From the NCBI GenBank assembly GCA_021163585.1, contig JAGGTW010000073.1:1-5918 (forward strand): a stretch of 5,918 nt of DNA, read 5' to 3'. This DNA is from Desulfurococcales archaeon (GTDB lineage: Archaea > Thermoproteota > Thermoprotei_A > Sulfolobales > NBVN01). Positions 1 through 5,675 of the stretch are shown piece by piece; positions within the stretch are counted from its first letter, which is position 1, and each line of letters begins with the position of its first letter. The notes under the pieces are model-generated. The model searched no databases. It saw nothing but the letters and a program-made list of their open reading frames with translations, and was not told the origin of the DNA. The position numbers and the translations under genes were made by a program.

Positions 1-196
1 ATATGACATTCATGAGTCCTCCTTGAGTAGCTAGACCACCTCCGACCCACAGAACAGCTATACATGATAGAACTCCCGTATACACCAGGAATATGTTCAT
101 TATGGTTCTACGTTCCCACGGAGGCACCGGCACTAACACGTAGTCGCCTCTGACATCCTTCCAGGGATAAGCCTCAGTAGACTCTTCACGGGACAT
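1..196 (-). CDS. NCS1-like nucleobase permease, N-terminal fragment (runs off left edge)
   Basis: Only the first 65 codons are present, starting at ATG 196-194 and leaving the window at position 1. The cytoplasmic N-terminus (MSREESTEAYPWKDVRGDY) leads into VPVPPWERRT and a first membrane helix at about residues 33-53 (FLVYTGVLSCIAVLWVGGGL). A short basic Pro-rich lead-in followed by a helix with small residues and W-x-GG-x-L fits the start of NCS1 (cytosine/purine/hydantoin, CodB-like) transporters, which import nucleobases or related compounds by cation symport. A GGGGT sequence 7 nt upstream of the ATG is a modest ribosome site. The family call rests on the N-terminal pattern alone. The catalytic core is outside the window, so the substrate cannot be stated and another multi-helix permease family is possible. 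Confidence 0.6.
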   Translation of the reverse strand, partial: MSREESTEAYPWKDVRGDYVLVPVPPWERRTIMNIFLVYTGVLSCIAVLWVGGGLATQGGLMNVI

Positions 197-227
197 TAGA
201 AATACCCCTTTAATTTCATAAGGTGAA

Positions 228-262
228 CTTAAAAAACATTTTTCTCAAGACCTATAAAAAAC
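228..262 (-). promoter_or_regulatory. Candidate promoter region of the NCS1-like permease
   Basis: Two A/T-rich box-A candidates face the permease. TTTTTATA (260-253) would place transcription start near 230, leaving a leader of about 34 nt. TTTTTTAAG (236-228) would place it near 206, leaving about 10 nt. The same T-runs lie 30-60 nt after the stop of the upstream gene, so they could instead, or also, terminate that transcript. The choice between the two boxes is inference. Confidence 0.35.
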
Positions 263-289
263 TTTTTGATTAATAGCAGATCCTGGGTA

Positions 290-751
290 CTACTGCTTAG
301 ATTTTTTCAGTTCTATTTTAATATAACGAATTTTTTCTTCTGGTTCCCTAACCCCCTTAATAACCAATACTGTCCTGTCATCATCCACCCTAAATACCTC
401 TATGTCACCGACTGGCTGCCCTAGCGAGAATATGTATGCTTTAGTTTCCGTAGACCTGAAATCTATGGTATCATCAAGTTTAAGCCTTTGGGCAATTCTT
501 CTATGCTTAACAACAACAATCTCCTTATTAGTTATAATGTAGTTTTCAGATAAAATTACAAATAGTGTAATAGGTGTTACCACACCTAATATTACGAGGG
601 TGTAACCTGCTGGATGTATTTCCTGTGTTATATAGAACCCAAATAGTAGGGCATTCCACATTATTAATAGTGAAACGATCCACAGCCACCTAGGCACGTA
701 ATTGTGCTTGAATATGACTTTAGTACCCCTTACCCTAATCCTCACCGTCAA
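290..751 (-). CDS. Two-helix membrane protein with bacterial-PH-like (DUF304) domain
   Basis: This 153-residue protein has a short basic N-terminus, two membrane helices (about 22-42 and 50-68) separated by a tight loop, and a soluble C-terminal domain of about 80 residues. The domain begins ENYIITNKEIVVVKHRR, the usual opening of bacterial PH (bPH2, DUF304/YdbS-type) domains, and ends in a VREPEEKIRYI-like helix as those domains do. The small C-terminal domain should face the cytoplasm. The family has no well-established activity, so function is unknown. The start is TTG at 751-749. No ATG, GTG or TTG lies between it and the in-frame stop at 805-803, while a GTG at codon 3 is a minor alternative. 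GTGGGGG 10 nt upstream and a TATA-like box at 791-798 support a short-leader transcript. The gene diverges from the PhoU-like gene. Confidence 0.7.
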   Translation of the reverse strand: MTVRIRVRGTKVIFKHNYVPRWLWIVSLLIMWNALLFGFYITQEIHPAGYTLVILGVVTPITLFVILSENYIITNKEIVVVKHRRIAQRLKLDDTIDFRSTETKAYIFSLGQPVGDIEVFRVDDDRTVLVIKGVREPEEKIRYIKIELKKSKQ

Positions 752-790
752 ATCCTGAGAACCCCCACTTGGTTTTCTATTGAGTTTAAC

Positions 791-798
791 CTTATAAG
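791..798 (-). promoter_or_regulatory. Box A (TATA) for the PH-domain membrane protein gene
   Basis: CTTATAAG is centred 26 bp upstream of about position 768, which would be the transcription start. That position lies directly before GTGGGGG and gives a leader of about 17 nt to the TTG start at 751. The octamer is palindromic, so the strand is assigned from its spacing to the gene. It sits inside the inverted pair TGAGTT (781-786) / AACTCA (800-805). Confidence 0.45.
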
Positions 799-849
799 TA
801 ACTCATTAAGTAAAAACTCATCTATCAAATTAGAGTTTTTAAGATACCG

Positions 850-858
850 ATATATTTT
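850..858 (+). promoter_or_regulatory. Candidate box A for the PhoU-like gene
   Basis: ATATATTTT is centred about 34 bp before the TTG start at 888, so transcription would begin near 880 with a very short leader or none. TTTTTAAG (836-843) is an alternative box, giving a start near 866. Only a weak GTGAG (878-882) precedes the start codon, which fits a leaderless or near-leaderless mRNA, common in crenarchaea for first genes. Confidence 0.35.
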
Positions 859-887
859 CTTGAAACAATGTAAATATGTGAGTTAAG

Positions 888-1538
888 TTGATCGTTCAGC
901 CCCCGCCACTAATTAGCGAGGCACTACTCAACTACGTTAAAGAAGTAAGAAACATCATGAGGTACTTGAGGCGCGGTATCAAGCTACTTAATGACGTCCA
1001 GGTGAGTGAGGCAATGGAAGAGCTGTCACGTGCTATTAGAGCTGATACTAAAGCAGACAGCTTAAGGCGGGAACTACTCTTCAAGCTAGAGGAGGTCATT
1101 AGCGACAGCGCAACACGTGAGGCAATAGTGCACATCTTAAGGAGGCTTGACCTAGTTTCTGAGATGGCTAAGGAAGCCTCAAGATACCTCTCAATAATTC
1201 CCTACTTAGAAATTCCGGATGACATTAAGTCACGTATTGAGACACTGAGTAAGCTAGGCCTTGAAGCATGCGACATACTAGTGAGTGCTGTTGCGGCTGT
1301 ATTAGAGGGAGAGGGAAGAAAAGCGATAGAGTACTCACTTAAAGTTGAGGAGGTGGAGGAAAGCGCAGATAACATTACGCTTGAGGCTAGGAGGATCTTA
1401 GTTGATATAGGTGAGAAAATAAGTAACCCTGCACTCGTTCTAATGATATCTAACTTCATTGAGTCACTGGAGAGTGTAACAGATTATGCGGAAGATGCCG
1501 CGGACTACATAAGAGCTATAGCACTGTGCACTAGCTGA
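888..1538 (+). CDS. PhoU-like DUF47 protein, partner of the PiT phosphate permease
   Basis: This 216-residue, almost entirely helical, soluble protein has no membrane segment and the length usual for DUF47 (PF01865) proteins, cytoplasmic PhoU-like helical bundles that accompany PiT permeases. The family's charged helices are visible. RADTKADSLRREL (51-63) and ILRRLDLVSEMAKEASRYL (83-101) form the first half. VEEVEESADNITLEARRIL (153-171) and a final helix with ESLESVTDYAEDAADYI (192-208) form the second half, whose acidic E/DxxxD-type runs are where PhoU proteins bind metal. The start is TTG at 888; the frame is closed by TGA at 879-881, so no upstream start exists. It probably regulates or couples the facing permease. 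DUF47 genes are usually directly upstream of pit on the same strand, but here the pair is convergent with 2 bp between stops. Confidence 0.8.
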   Translation: MIVQPPPLISEALLNYVKEVRNIMRYLRRGIKLLNDVQVSEAMEELSRAIRADTKADSLRRELLFKLEEVISDSATREAIVHILRRLDLVSEMAKEASRYLSIIPYLEIPDDIKSRIETLSKLGLEACDILVSAVAAVLEGEGRKAIEYSLKVEEVEESADNITLEARRILVDIGEKISNPALVLMISNFIESLESVTDYAEDAADYIRAIALCTS

Positions 1539-1540
1539 GT

Positions 1541-2728
1541 TTATAGTATGAGATTAATAAACAACATATACAATAATGCGGAAGTAGTCATAACAGCTGG
1601 GAGTCCGGCCACCCACATAACAACTATTTTTATAAGAGTCTTCACATTAATTGCCTTAATACCCCTAGCTAACCCAACCCCGGCTATCGACCCCACAACT
1701 GCTATGGTAGTTGAAACCGGAAGACCCAATCTAGTAATTACAAGAACCGCTATAGACGCCGCTAGCTGGGCGCAGTAAGCTGAGGTATACGTAAGTATTG
1801 TTATTCCCGCCCCAACAACCTCAACAACCCTAGACCCCCACATAATTATTCCTATAGACATCCCCATCGCCGCAATAACTAAGGCTACCCCGGAAACATT
1901 TATGACAGGAGGTAGCCCGCCAGGTGATGTAAGAGCAAGTATTACAGCCGAGAGAGGACCAGCTGAGTTAGCTACATCATGCGCGCCGTGACTAAACGCC
2001 ATAGCTGAGGCAGAGGCGAGCAAAAGCAATTTAATGTAGAGTTCCTTTTTCTGTACATCCCTAAATTTACTTAGATATAGCTTATCAAAAATAATGACTA
2101 AAGGTATGGAAAGTACTGCAATTACAAGAGACACGTAAACTGAGTAGACCACATTCGAAATACTGGGTACTGAAATTAGAAGTAAAAGAGATGACGAAAA
2201 CACCATAATGAATACTGATGTAATTAATACGTATGGAAGGCCCTTTTCGCTCTGTAGTGCCTTCCCATATACCTTATATAGCGCAAAAGCTAAGGCAGCA
2301 CTAACAGCAGGGAGGTACCCCCACGCTGCAGCTATGAAACTCAGGGTACTCCAATTAATGTTTTCCAATCCTACCGAAACAATAGCGAATCCTATTATGC
2401 CTCCTACAATATTTCCTGATATGGACATCGGCACCCTAAGTATTGACGCTATAAGTACCCACAGCCCTGTCGCGATCAGCACTGATATCATACCAATAAT
2501 AATCAAGTGCACGTTCTTAATTTGAGTAATATCTACTATCCCCCTCATAAGCGTCAGGGAAACGTATCTACCAAACAGTAATGCTCCAATAAATTCAAAT
2601 ATAGATGCAAGAACTAAAGCTTTCCTAAGGCTTAAAGCCTTTGACCCAACAACAGTACCAATCATGTTAGCTGCATTATTAGACCCATTATTCCAGGCCA
2701 CAAAAAAAGCTGCTAGAACAGCAGCCAC
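1541..2728 (-). CDS. pit: PiT-family inorganic phosphate permease
   Basis: A hydrophobic protein of 395 residues (from GTG 2728) with about ten membrane helices in the inverted two-half layout of PiT (Pfam PHO4, PF01384) transporters, which import phosphate with Na+ or H+. The first half has NNGSNNAAN (13-21), ASIFEFIGALLFG (41-53, with the conserved E45) and VPMSISGNIVGGIIG (99-113). The second half has SHGAHDVANSAGPL (246-259) and GLPVSTTIAVVGSIAGVG (335-352). Between them a cytoplasmic loop runs from about 214 to 230 (FDKLYLSKFRDVQKKEL). Signature residues deviate: the usual GAND is GSNN in repeat one, and the His of STTH is absent in both halves, so another oxyanion is possible. The GTG start leaves only 12 residues before NNG. 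The frame is open back to a stop at 2761-2759, and a strong SD (2765-2758) points to ATA 2749-2747, which adds seven residues and completes helix 1. Confidence 0.85.
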   Translation of the reverse strand: MAAVLAAFFVAWNNGSNNAANMIGTVVGSKALSLRKALVLASIFEFIGALLFGRYVSLTLMRGIVDITQIKNVHLIIIGMISVLIATGLWVLIASILRVPMSISGNIVGGIIGFAIVSVGLENINWSTLSFIAAAWGYLPAVSAALAFALYKVYGKALQSEKGLPYVLITSVFIMVFSSSLLLLISVPSISNVVYSVYVSLVIAVLSIPLVIIFDKLYLSKFRDVQKKELYIKLLLLASASAMAFSHGAHDVANSAGPLSAVILALTSPGGLPPVINVSGVALVIAAMGMSIGIIMWGSRVVEVVGAGITILTYTSAYCAQLAASIAVLVITRLGLPVSTTIAVVGSIAGVGLARGIKAINVKTLIKIVVMWVAGLPAVMTTSALLYMLFINLIL

Positions 2729-2730
2729 CA

Positions 2731-2746
2731 GCCAGTAAATACTGGC
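2731..2746. repeat. Perfect inverted repeat at the 5' end of the pit gene
   Basis: GCCAGTA (2731-2737) and TACTGGC (2740-2746) are perfect 7-bp arms around AA. The element falls between the possible ATA start (2749-2747) and the GTG start (2728-2726). In mRNA it could fold into a small hairpin 2 nt upstream of the GTG; in DNA it could be an operator just downstream of the promoter. If translation starts at ATA it is simply coding sequence. Confidence 0.5.
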
Positions 2747-2757
2747 TATAACAGTAA

Positions 2758-2765
2758 ATCACCCC
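2758..2765 (-). promoter_or_regulatory. Strong Shine-Dalgarno of pit, misplaced for the GTG start
   Basis: GGGGTGAT contains GGTGAT, a perfect match to the anti-SD at the archaeal 16S 3' end. It ends 8 nt before ATA 2749-2747 but 29 nt before GTG 2728, so it argues for initiation upstream of the GTG, or for the intervening inverted repeat folding and bringing the GTG closer. Confidence 0.6.
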
Positions 2766-2791
2766 AAGCTAACATTAAGAGAACTTACAAG

Positions 2792-2800
2792 TATTAAAAA
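2792..2800 (-). promoter_or_regulatory. Box A (TATA) of the pit gene
   Basis: TTTTTAATA, read on the minus strand from 2800 to 2792, is centred about 26 bp before position 2770. Transcription would therefore start just upstream of the GGGGTGAT ribosome site, leaving a compact leader of about 20 nt to ATA 2749. The T-run could also end transcripts reading through from herA. Confidence 0.5.
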
Positions 2801-2850
2801 GAATTCCCTGAATACTTAATTCATGAGTAATGTATGGTCGGACATTATAG

Positions 2851-2905
2851 AGATGATGAGTTTTCGGGGAGAATGACATGTGATGAAGCGGTTACCCACC
2901 TGATC
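2851..2905 (+). ncRNA. Archaeal C/D-box guide RNA (2'-O-methylation sRNA)
   Basis: All four boxes are in order and correctly spaced: C ATGATGA (2853-2859), a 13-nt guide (2860-2872), D' ATGA (2873-2876), a 3-nt spacer, C' GTGATGA (2880-2886), a 13-nt guide (2887-2899) and D CTGA (2900-2903). C and C' both match RUGAUGA, D is canonical, and D' differs from CUGA by one base, as D' boxes often do. The 51-nt core is the normal size for archaeal sRNAs that assemble with L7Ae, Nop5 and fibrillarin. The D' guide GUUUUCGGGGAGA is complementary over 11 nt to UCUCCCCGAAA, a conserved 23S rRNA domain II segment (after GCUGGU), recalled from memory. By the N+5 rule the methylated base would be the fifth, a C. 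The D-guide target was not recognised. No clear promoter or terminator is visible; CTTAATT (2815-2821) is a possible box A. End points are approximate. Confidence 0.8.
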
Positions 2906-2919
2906 TGTTGGAAAGACCA

Positions 2920-4500
2920 CTATATACCTATTTCAGTGTAAAAGTCCTCACTTCCGCCATCATCGTACCCGCTATTGAGCCAAATTTCATGTACTGGAAG
3001 ATCTCCGCCACCGGACTTCCACTCAGCTTTATCTATTTTTACTAATGCTGGTAACGGTGTCATGAGTCCTAAAACAACCGCCTCACCAGTATTTAATGAA
3101 GGTAGTAGCTCCAGTAACTCATCTGACAACGTCTCACTAGCTGATTGAACGTACTTCTGGTCCCCGGGCTCAACTAATTTAAGGATTATCTTGTTATTCG
3201 TTTGGGACAAAGCATTATCGTCAATGTTTTTAGGTCTTTGACTAACTAAACATAAGCCGACCCCGAACTTCCTGCCCTCCCTCGCTATCCTAGCTACAAC
3301 CTCCTTAGTTAGTGTCGCCCTGTTCCTAGGTATCAGTACGTGCGCCTCCTCAATAACAACAAGTACTGGAACCGGATACCCGCGTGAACCAGCTCTATTT
3401 CTTTTTCTTTCATCGAGAAGTCTCCTGAGGTAGTGTGAGGTAATGACGTCCGCCACCTCCTCGTCAACTTCTCCTAGCTGAAAAACGTTAGCGTGCCCTA
3501 CCTTAATTACTGAAGTGAGTTCTAGAGGAGCCTCAGGTGAGAGGACCCTGCCACCATACCTGTCTCGTAAATCATATAGCTTAAGTAGTAAGTCAGCTAT
3601 GGAACCCCTATCATTTGAGGGTATCTTCTTGCTCTTGTCCCTCCGTTCACTCAGCTGCAAGTACTCCTCAACTTTATTAACAAGCATGTCAAGAAACTGC
3701 TCAGTCTTTTTAATAGCGAATTTCGACCTAATCTCACTAAATGCTTTCCTAAAGTACAGTCTCTGCTTACTGGCTTTAGGCTCAAGTCCGAGCAGTCTAT
3801 AGTACTCACCCAGCGTTAGGTCTGCAGGATTAACAGTAGGTCTCACTTTATTTACTTTGGAAGCCACACCGCCGTACTCCGAGTGCATGTCTATTATTAA
3901 GACCGTCCCATTCAACTCATCCACAATTCTCCTAACTAGTACAGCAACAGCATTACTCTTTCCAGCACCTGTGATAGCCAGAATGGCTAAGTGCCTACTC
4001 ACCACAGCCTTAACGTTAACATAGACCGGGACGTTAGGATGATTAACCAGGCTTCCGAGCCTCACCCAACCATCGGTGCTTCTCTTAACGAAAACAGCCC
4101 CTAATACATCGTCGGACGCCTCAAAGACCTTAGCAGCAGGTCTAGGAGGATACTTAGGTGTCTCAGCTTCCCCCTCCTTAATTAATTTAGACAACTTAGC
4201 GAGCAACCTAGCGTACCCCACCATGTAGTCATGCCTCCCAACCCCGAAAGCCTCCGCCTTAGCGATAGTACCCACTTGAGTAGTATTGCCCGAGACTAGT
4301 GGATTACCTATTTTTGAGAGCTCAACAATACCTAACACATACTCACCATCATGATACTCAACAATAATGTACTCACCGACTCTTGGAGGTCTCACCGCAG
4401 TGAAGTAAACACCTGTATGAGATGTTTCACCAATCACTCTACCTATTTCATTAAGTTTTAGCTCATTAAGGCCCTTACCGACACCCTTACTTTCCATCAT
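2920..4500 (-). CDS. herA: HerA DNA translocase/helicase
   Basis: A 526-residue HerA-FtsK-class ATPase of normal family length. As a hexameric ring, HerA pumps duplex DNA and, with NurA, resects double-strand breaks after Mre11-Rad50. An N-terminal HAS-barrel spans about residues 15-90 (IGRVIGETSHTGVYF...). The RecA-like core has Walker A TGAGKSN (177-183), the HerA-typical LIIDMHSEYG (201-210), Walker B VLVVIEEAHVLIPR (379-392) and the RIAREGRKFGVGLCLVSQRP stretch (404-423) with arginine-finger and sensor residues. A helical insertion lies at about 235-365. The C-terminus (HEIW, 504-507, then an acidic Gly-rich tail) resembles the segment that laces neighbouring subunits in HerA rings. The start is ATG 4500, sharing one base with the nurA stop (TGATG), with GGGTGA 6 nt upstream; the second codon is also ATG. 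Last gene of the rad50-nurA-herA operon. Confidence 0.95.
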   Translation of the reverse strand: MMESKGVGKGLNELKLNEIGRVIGETSHTGVYFTAVRPPRVGEYIIVEYHDGEYVLGIVELSKIGNPLVSGNTTQVGTIAKAEAFGVGRHDYMVGYARLLAKLSKLIKEGEAETPKYPPRPAAKVFEASDDVLGAVFVKRSTDGWVRLGSLVNHPNVPVYVNVKAVVSRHLAILAITGAGKSNAVAVLVRRIVDELNGTVLIIDMHSEYGGVASKVNKVRPTVNPADLTLGEYYRLLGLEPKASKQRLYFRKAFSEIRSKFAIKKTEQFLDMLVNKVEEYLQLSERRDKSKKIPSNDRGSIADLLLKLYDLRDRYGGRVLSPEAPLELTSVIKVGHANVFQLGEVDEEVADVITSHYLRRLLDERKRNRAGSRGYPVPVLVVIEEAHVLIPRNRATLTKEVVARIAREGRKFGVGLCLVSQRPKNIDDNALSQTNNKIILKLVEPGDQKYVQSASETLSDELLELLPSLNTGEAVVLGLMTPLPALVKIDKAEWKSGGGDLPVHEIWLNSGYDDGGSEDFYTEIGI

Positions 4501-5675
4501 CAGTATTCACCCAGTACTTCACGACCAGTTAATAAATGTGTAATACCCAGCGCATTAACTATATTGGTAAATGTCTCCCTACTCAAGTATGTAATATGGT
4601 GCGCCTCATAAAGCGGGTAAGGGTACCCATCACCCGATACGGACTTCAAGATATCAGCTACATCCCTAACAACAGACTCTAACGTATTAGCAGCTGAACT
4701 ACCAATAATGTAAGGTATCTCAACTTTGAATACAGGTTCCCCTGCACCCAGTCTCACATAAGTTAATAAGATCCTTAGTTTGTCATAAAACTCCCTGAGT
4801 CCAAGGACCTTAGGCATCTCCTTAATAGGTTTTTCCTCCAAGTAGGGCTTTGAAAAACCTGATTCCTTAGTCAGGTACTGAAATAACATAATGTCCGTGA
4901 CCGAGGTCTTACCCTTGAAGAAACGTTTGACGTAGGTCTGCGACCTACTAGTTTTTGAGATAAATAGTACTGGAATGTTGTTTAAGTATGCATCACTAAT
5001 TAATCTTCTAATAACCGCTAACTTTTCTATGTATTCGAGAGCTGTGATCATCTGCGACTTACTCTCGTCAACATCATAAACTACTGATTCAGTGACCTCC
5101 TTAGTAACAATAGGGCAGTTCCTCACAGCATCAATAGATCTTAAAGTCTTAGTTAACTTGTCTTCTATATTACTGAAGACCTCATCTCCGAATTCATGGG
5201 ACACCCTAGCCAGAATAGTCGAAAGCAGTACATTGTTGAGCGGTGAAGGTGTTATCAGCATAGACCTTAGTGACCCGTCCATAAGCACGTACTCAACGCC
5301 ACTCAGCATCGACTGTATAGCTACTTTAACCTCAAGCACCTCACGGTATAGACCCACTCTCTCAGCTACTTGAGGAGGAGAGAGCACATCAATATCGGCT
5401 ACAGATAAAGTCACAGCACTCTCATATTTCCCGTTAGCTAGCCCACGAAATAGTACGGCAGTTGCAGCAACCCCATAAATAGTAAATCCCTGGAAATCCA
5501 CCTTAATACTGCTGCCGTCAATGCCTGCAGCTGACTCAGGCGCTGCGGGAGACGGTTCATAAGAAATCCAGAATTTCCTGACGTCATTAAGGTGCTCATA
5601 CCGGTCAAAAATCTCTATTTTCCTGATTATCTCATCCTTCTTTCTTGCTGCAGCAGCAATTAATTCAGAGCTCAA
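4500..5675 (-). CDS. nurA: NurA 5'-3' nuclease
   Basis: A 391-residue NurA-domain nuclease, within the usual family length. NurA is a toroidal dimer that docks on the HerA hexamer and degrades DNA ends (Mn-dependent exo- and endonuclease) to create recombinogenic 3' tails. The catalytic acids expected in this RNase-H-like fold are visible: D53 in GIDGSS (51-56), a Glu in REVLEVKVAI (111-120; E112 or E115) and D133 in VLMDGSLRS (130-138). ISKTSRS (239-245) supplies the conserved Lys K241. The C-terminal YPYPLYEAHH (351-360) carries the family's conserved Tyr/His region. The start is TTG 5675, chosen because GGAGGTGA lies 6 nt upstream. It overlaps the rad50 end by 11 nt, and the herA ATG shares its stop base. 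No catalytic residue appears lost. Confidence 0.93.
   Translation of the reverse strand: MSSELIAAAARKKDEIIRKIEIFDRYEHLNDVRKFWISYEPSPAAPESAAGIDGSSIKVDFQGFTIYGVAATAVLFRGLANGKYESAVTLSVADIDVLSPPQVAERVGLYREVLEVKVAIQSMLSGVEYVLMDGSLRSMLITPSPLNNVLLSTILARVSHEFGDEVFSNIEDKLTKTLRSIDAVRNCPIVTKEVTESVVYDVDESKSQMITALEYIEKLAVIRRLISDAYLNNIPVLFISKTSRSQTYVKRFFKGKTSVTDIMLFQYLTKESGFSKPYLEEKPIKEMPKVLGLREFYDKLRILLTYVRLGAGEPVFKVEIPYIIGSSAANTLESVVRDVADILKSVSGDGYPYPLYEAHHITYLSRETFTNIVNALGITHLLTGREVLGEY
4507..4512 (-). promoter_or_regulatory. Ribosome binding site of herA inside nurA
   Basis: GGGTGA lies 6 nt before ATG 4500, within the last codons of nurA. With the TGATG stop/start overlap, this indicates translational coupling of HerA to NurA, which form a complex, and it favours the first of the two tandem ATG codons. 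Confidence 0.6.

Larger units (their letters stand above)
781..884. repeat. Cluster of GAGTT/AACTC motifs in the divergent promoter region
   Basis: Five copies of the same pentamer in either orientation occur within about 100 bp: GAGTT at 782-786, AACTC at 800-804, AACTC at 815-819, GAGTT at 833-837 and GAGTT at 880-884. The first four form two inverted pairs, each with exactly 18 bp between half-site starts (13-nt gaps). The second pair extends to nine perfect bases, TAAAAACTC (811-819) and GAGTTTTTA (833-841). One pair brackets the box A of the leftward gene; the other ends just upstream of the box A proposed for the rightward gene. This looks like a set of operator half-sites for a regulator of the divergent genes, which is inference. 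Confidence 0.4.

Noticed and set aside
197..289. Possible small RNA or extra gene between the two leftmost genes
   Set aside because: Only A/T-rich promoter- or terminator-like runs are visible, with no box motifs, stem-loop or open frame.
370..480. TCATCATCC and ATCATCAAG strings that resemble minus-strand C boxes
   Set aside because: They lie inside the PH-domain coding region and lack correctly spaced D, D' and C' boxes.
704..886. Plus-strand open frame of 60 codons overlapping the PH-domain gene start and the divergent promoter region
   Set aside because: Low-complexity, Ser/Asn/Phe-rich product with no domain, no ribosome site, and half of it antisense to a better-supported gene.
932..1459. 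Two minus-strand open frames inside the PhoU-like gene (932-1135 and 1202-1459)
   Set aside because: Ser/Leu-rich antisense translations of a helical protein gene with no start signals; typical shadows.
1548..2525. Plus-strand open frames opposite pit (1548-1778 and 2208-2525)
   Set aside because: They are the antisense of membrane-helix codons, have no recognisable family, and pit on the other strand has clear PiT motifs.
3515..5373. Plus-strand open frames opposite herA (3515-3802) and nurA (5092-5373)
   Set aside because: Ser/Leu-rich shadows with no motif or ribosome site opposite well-supported genes.
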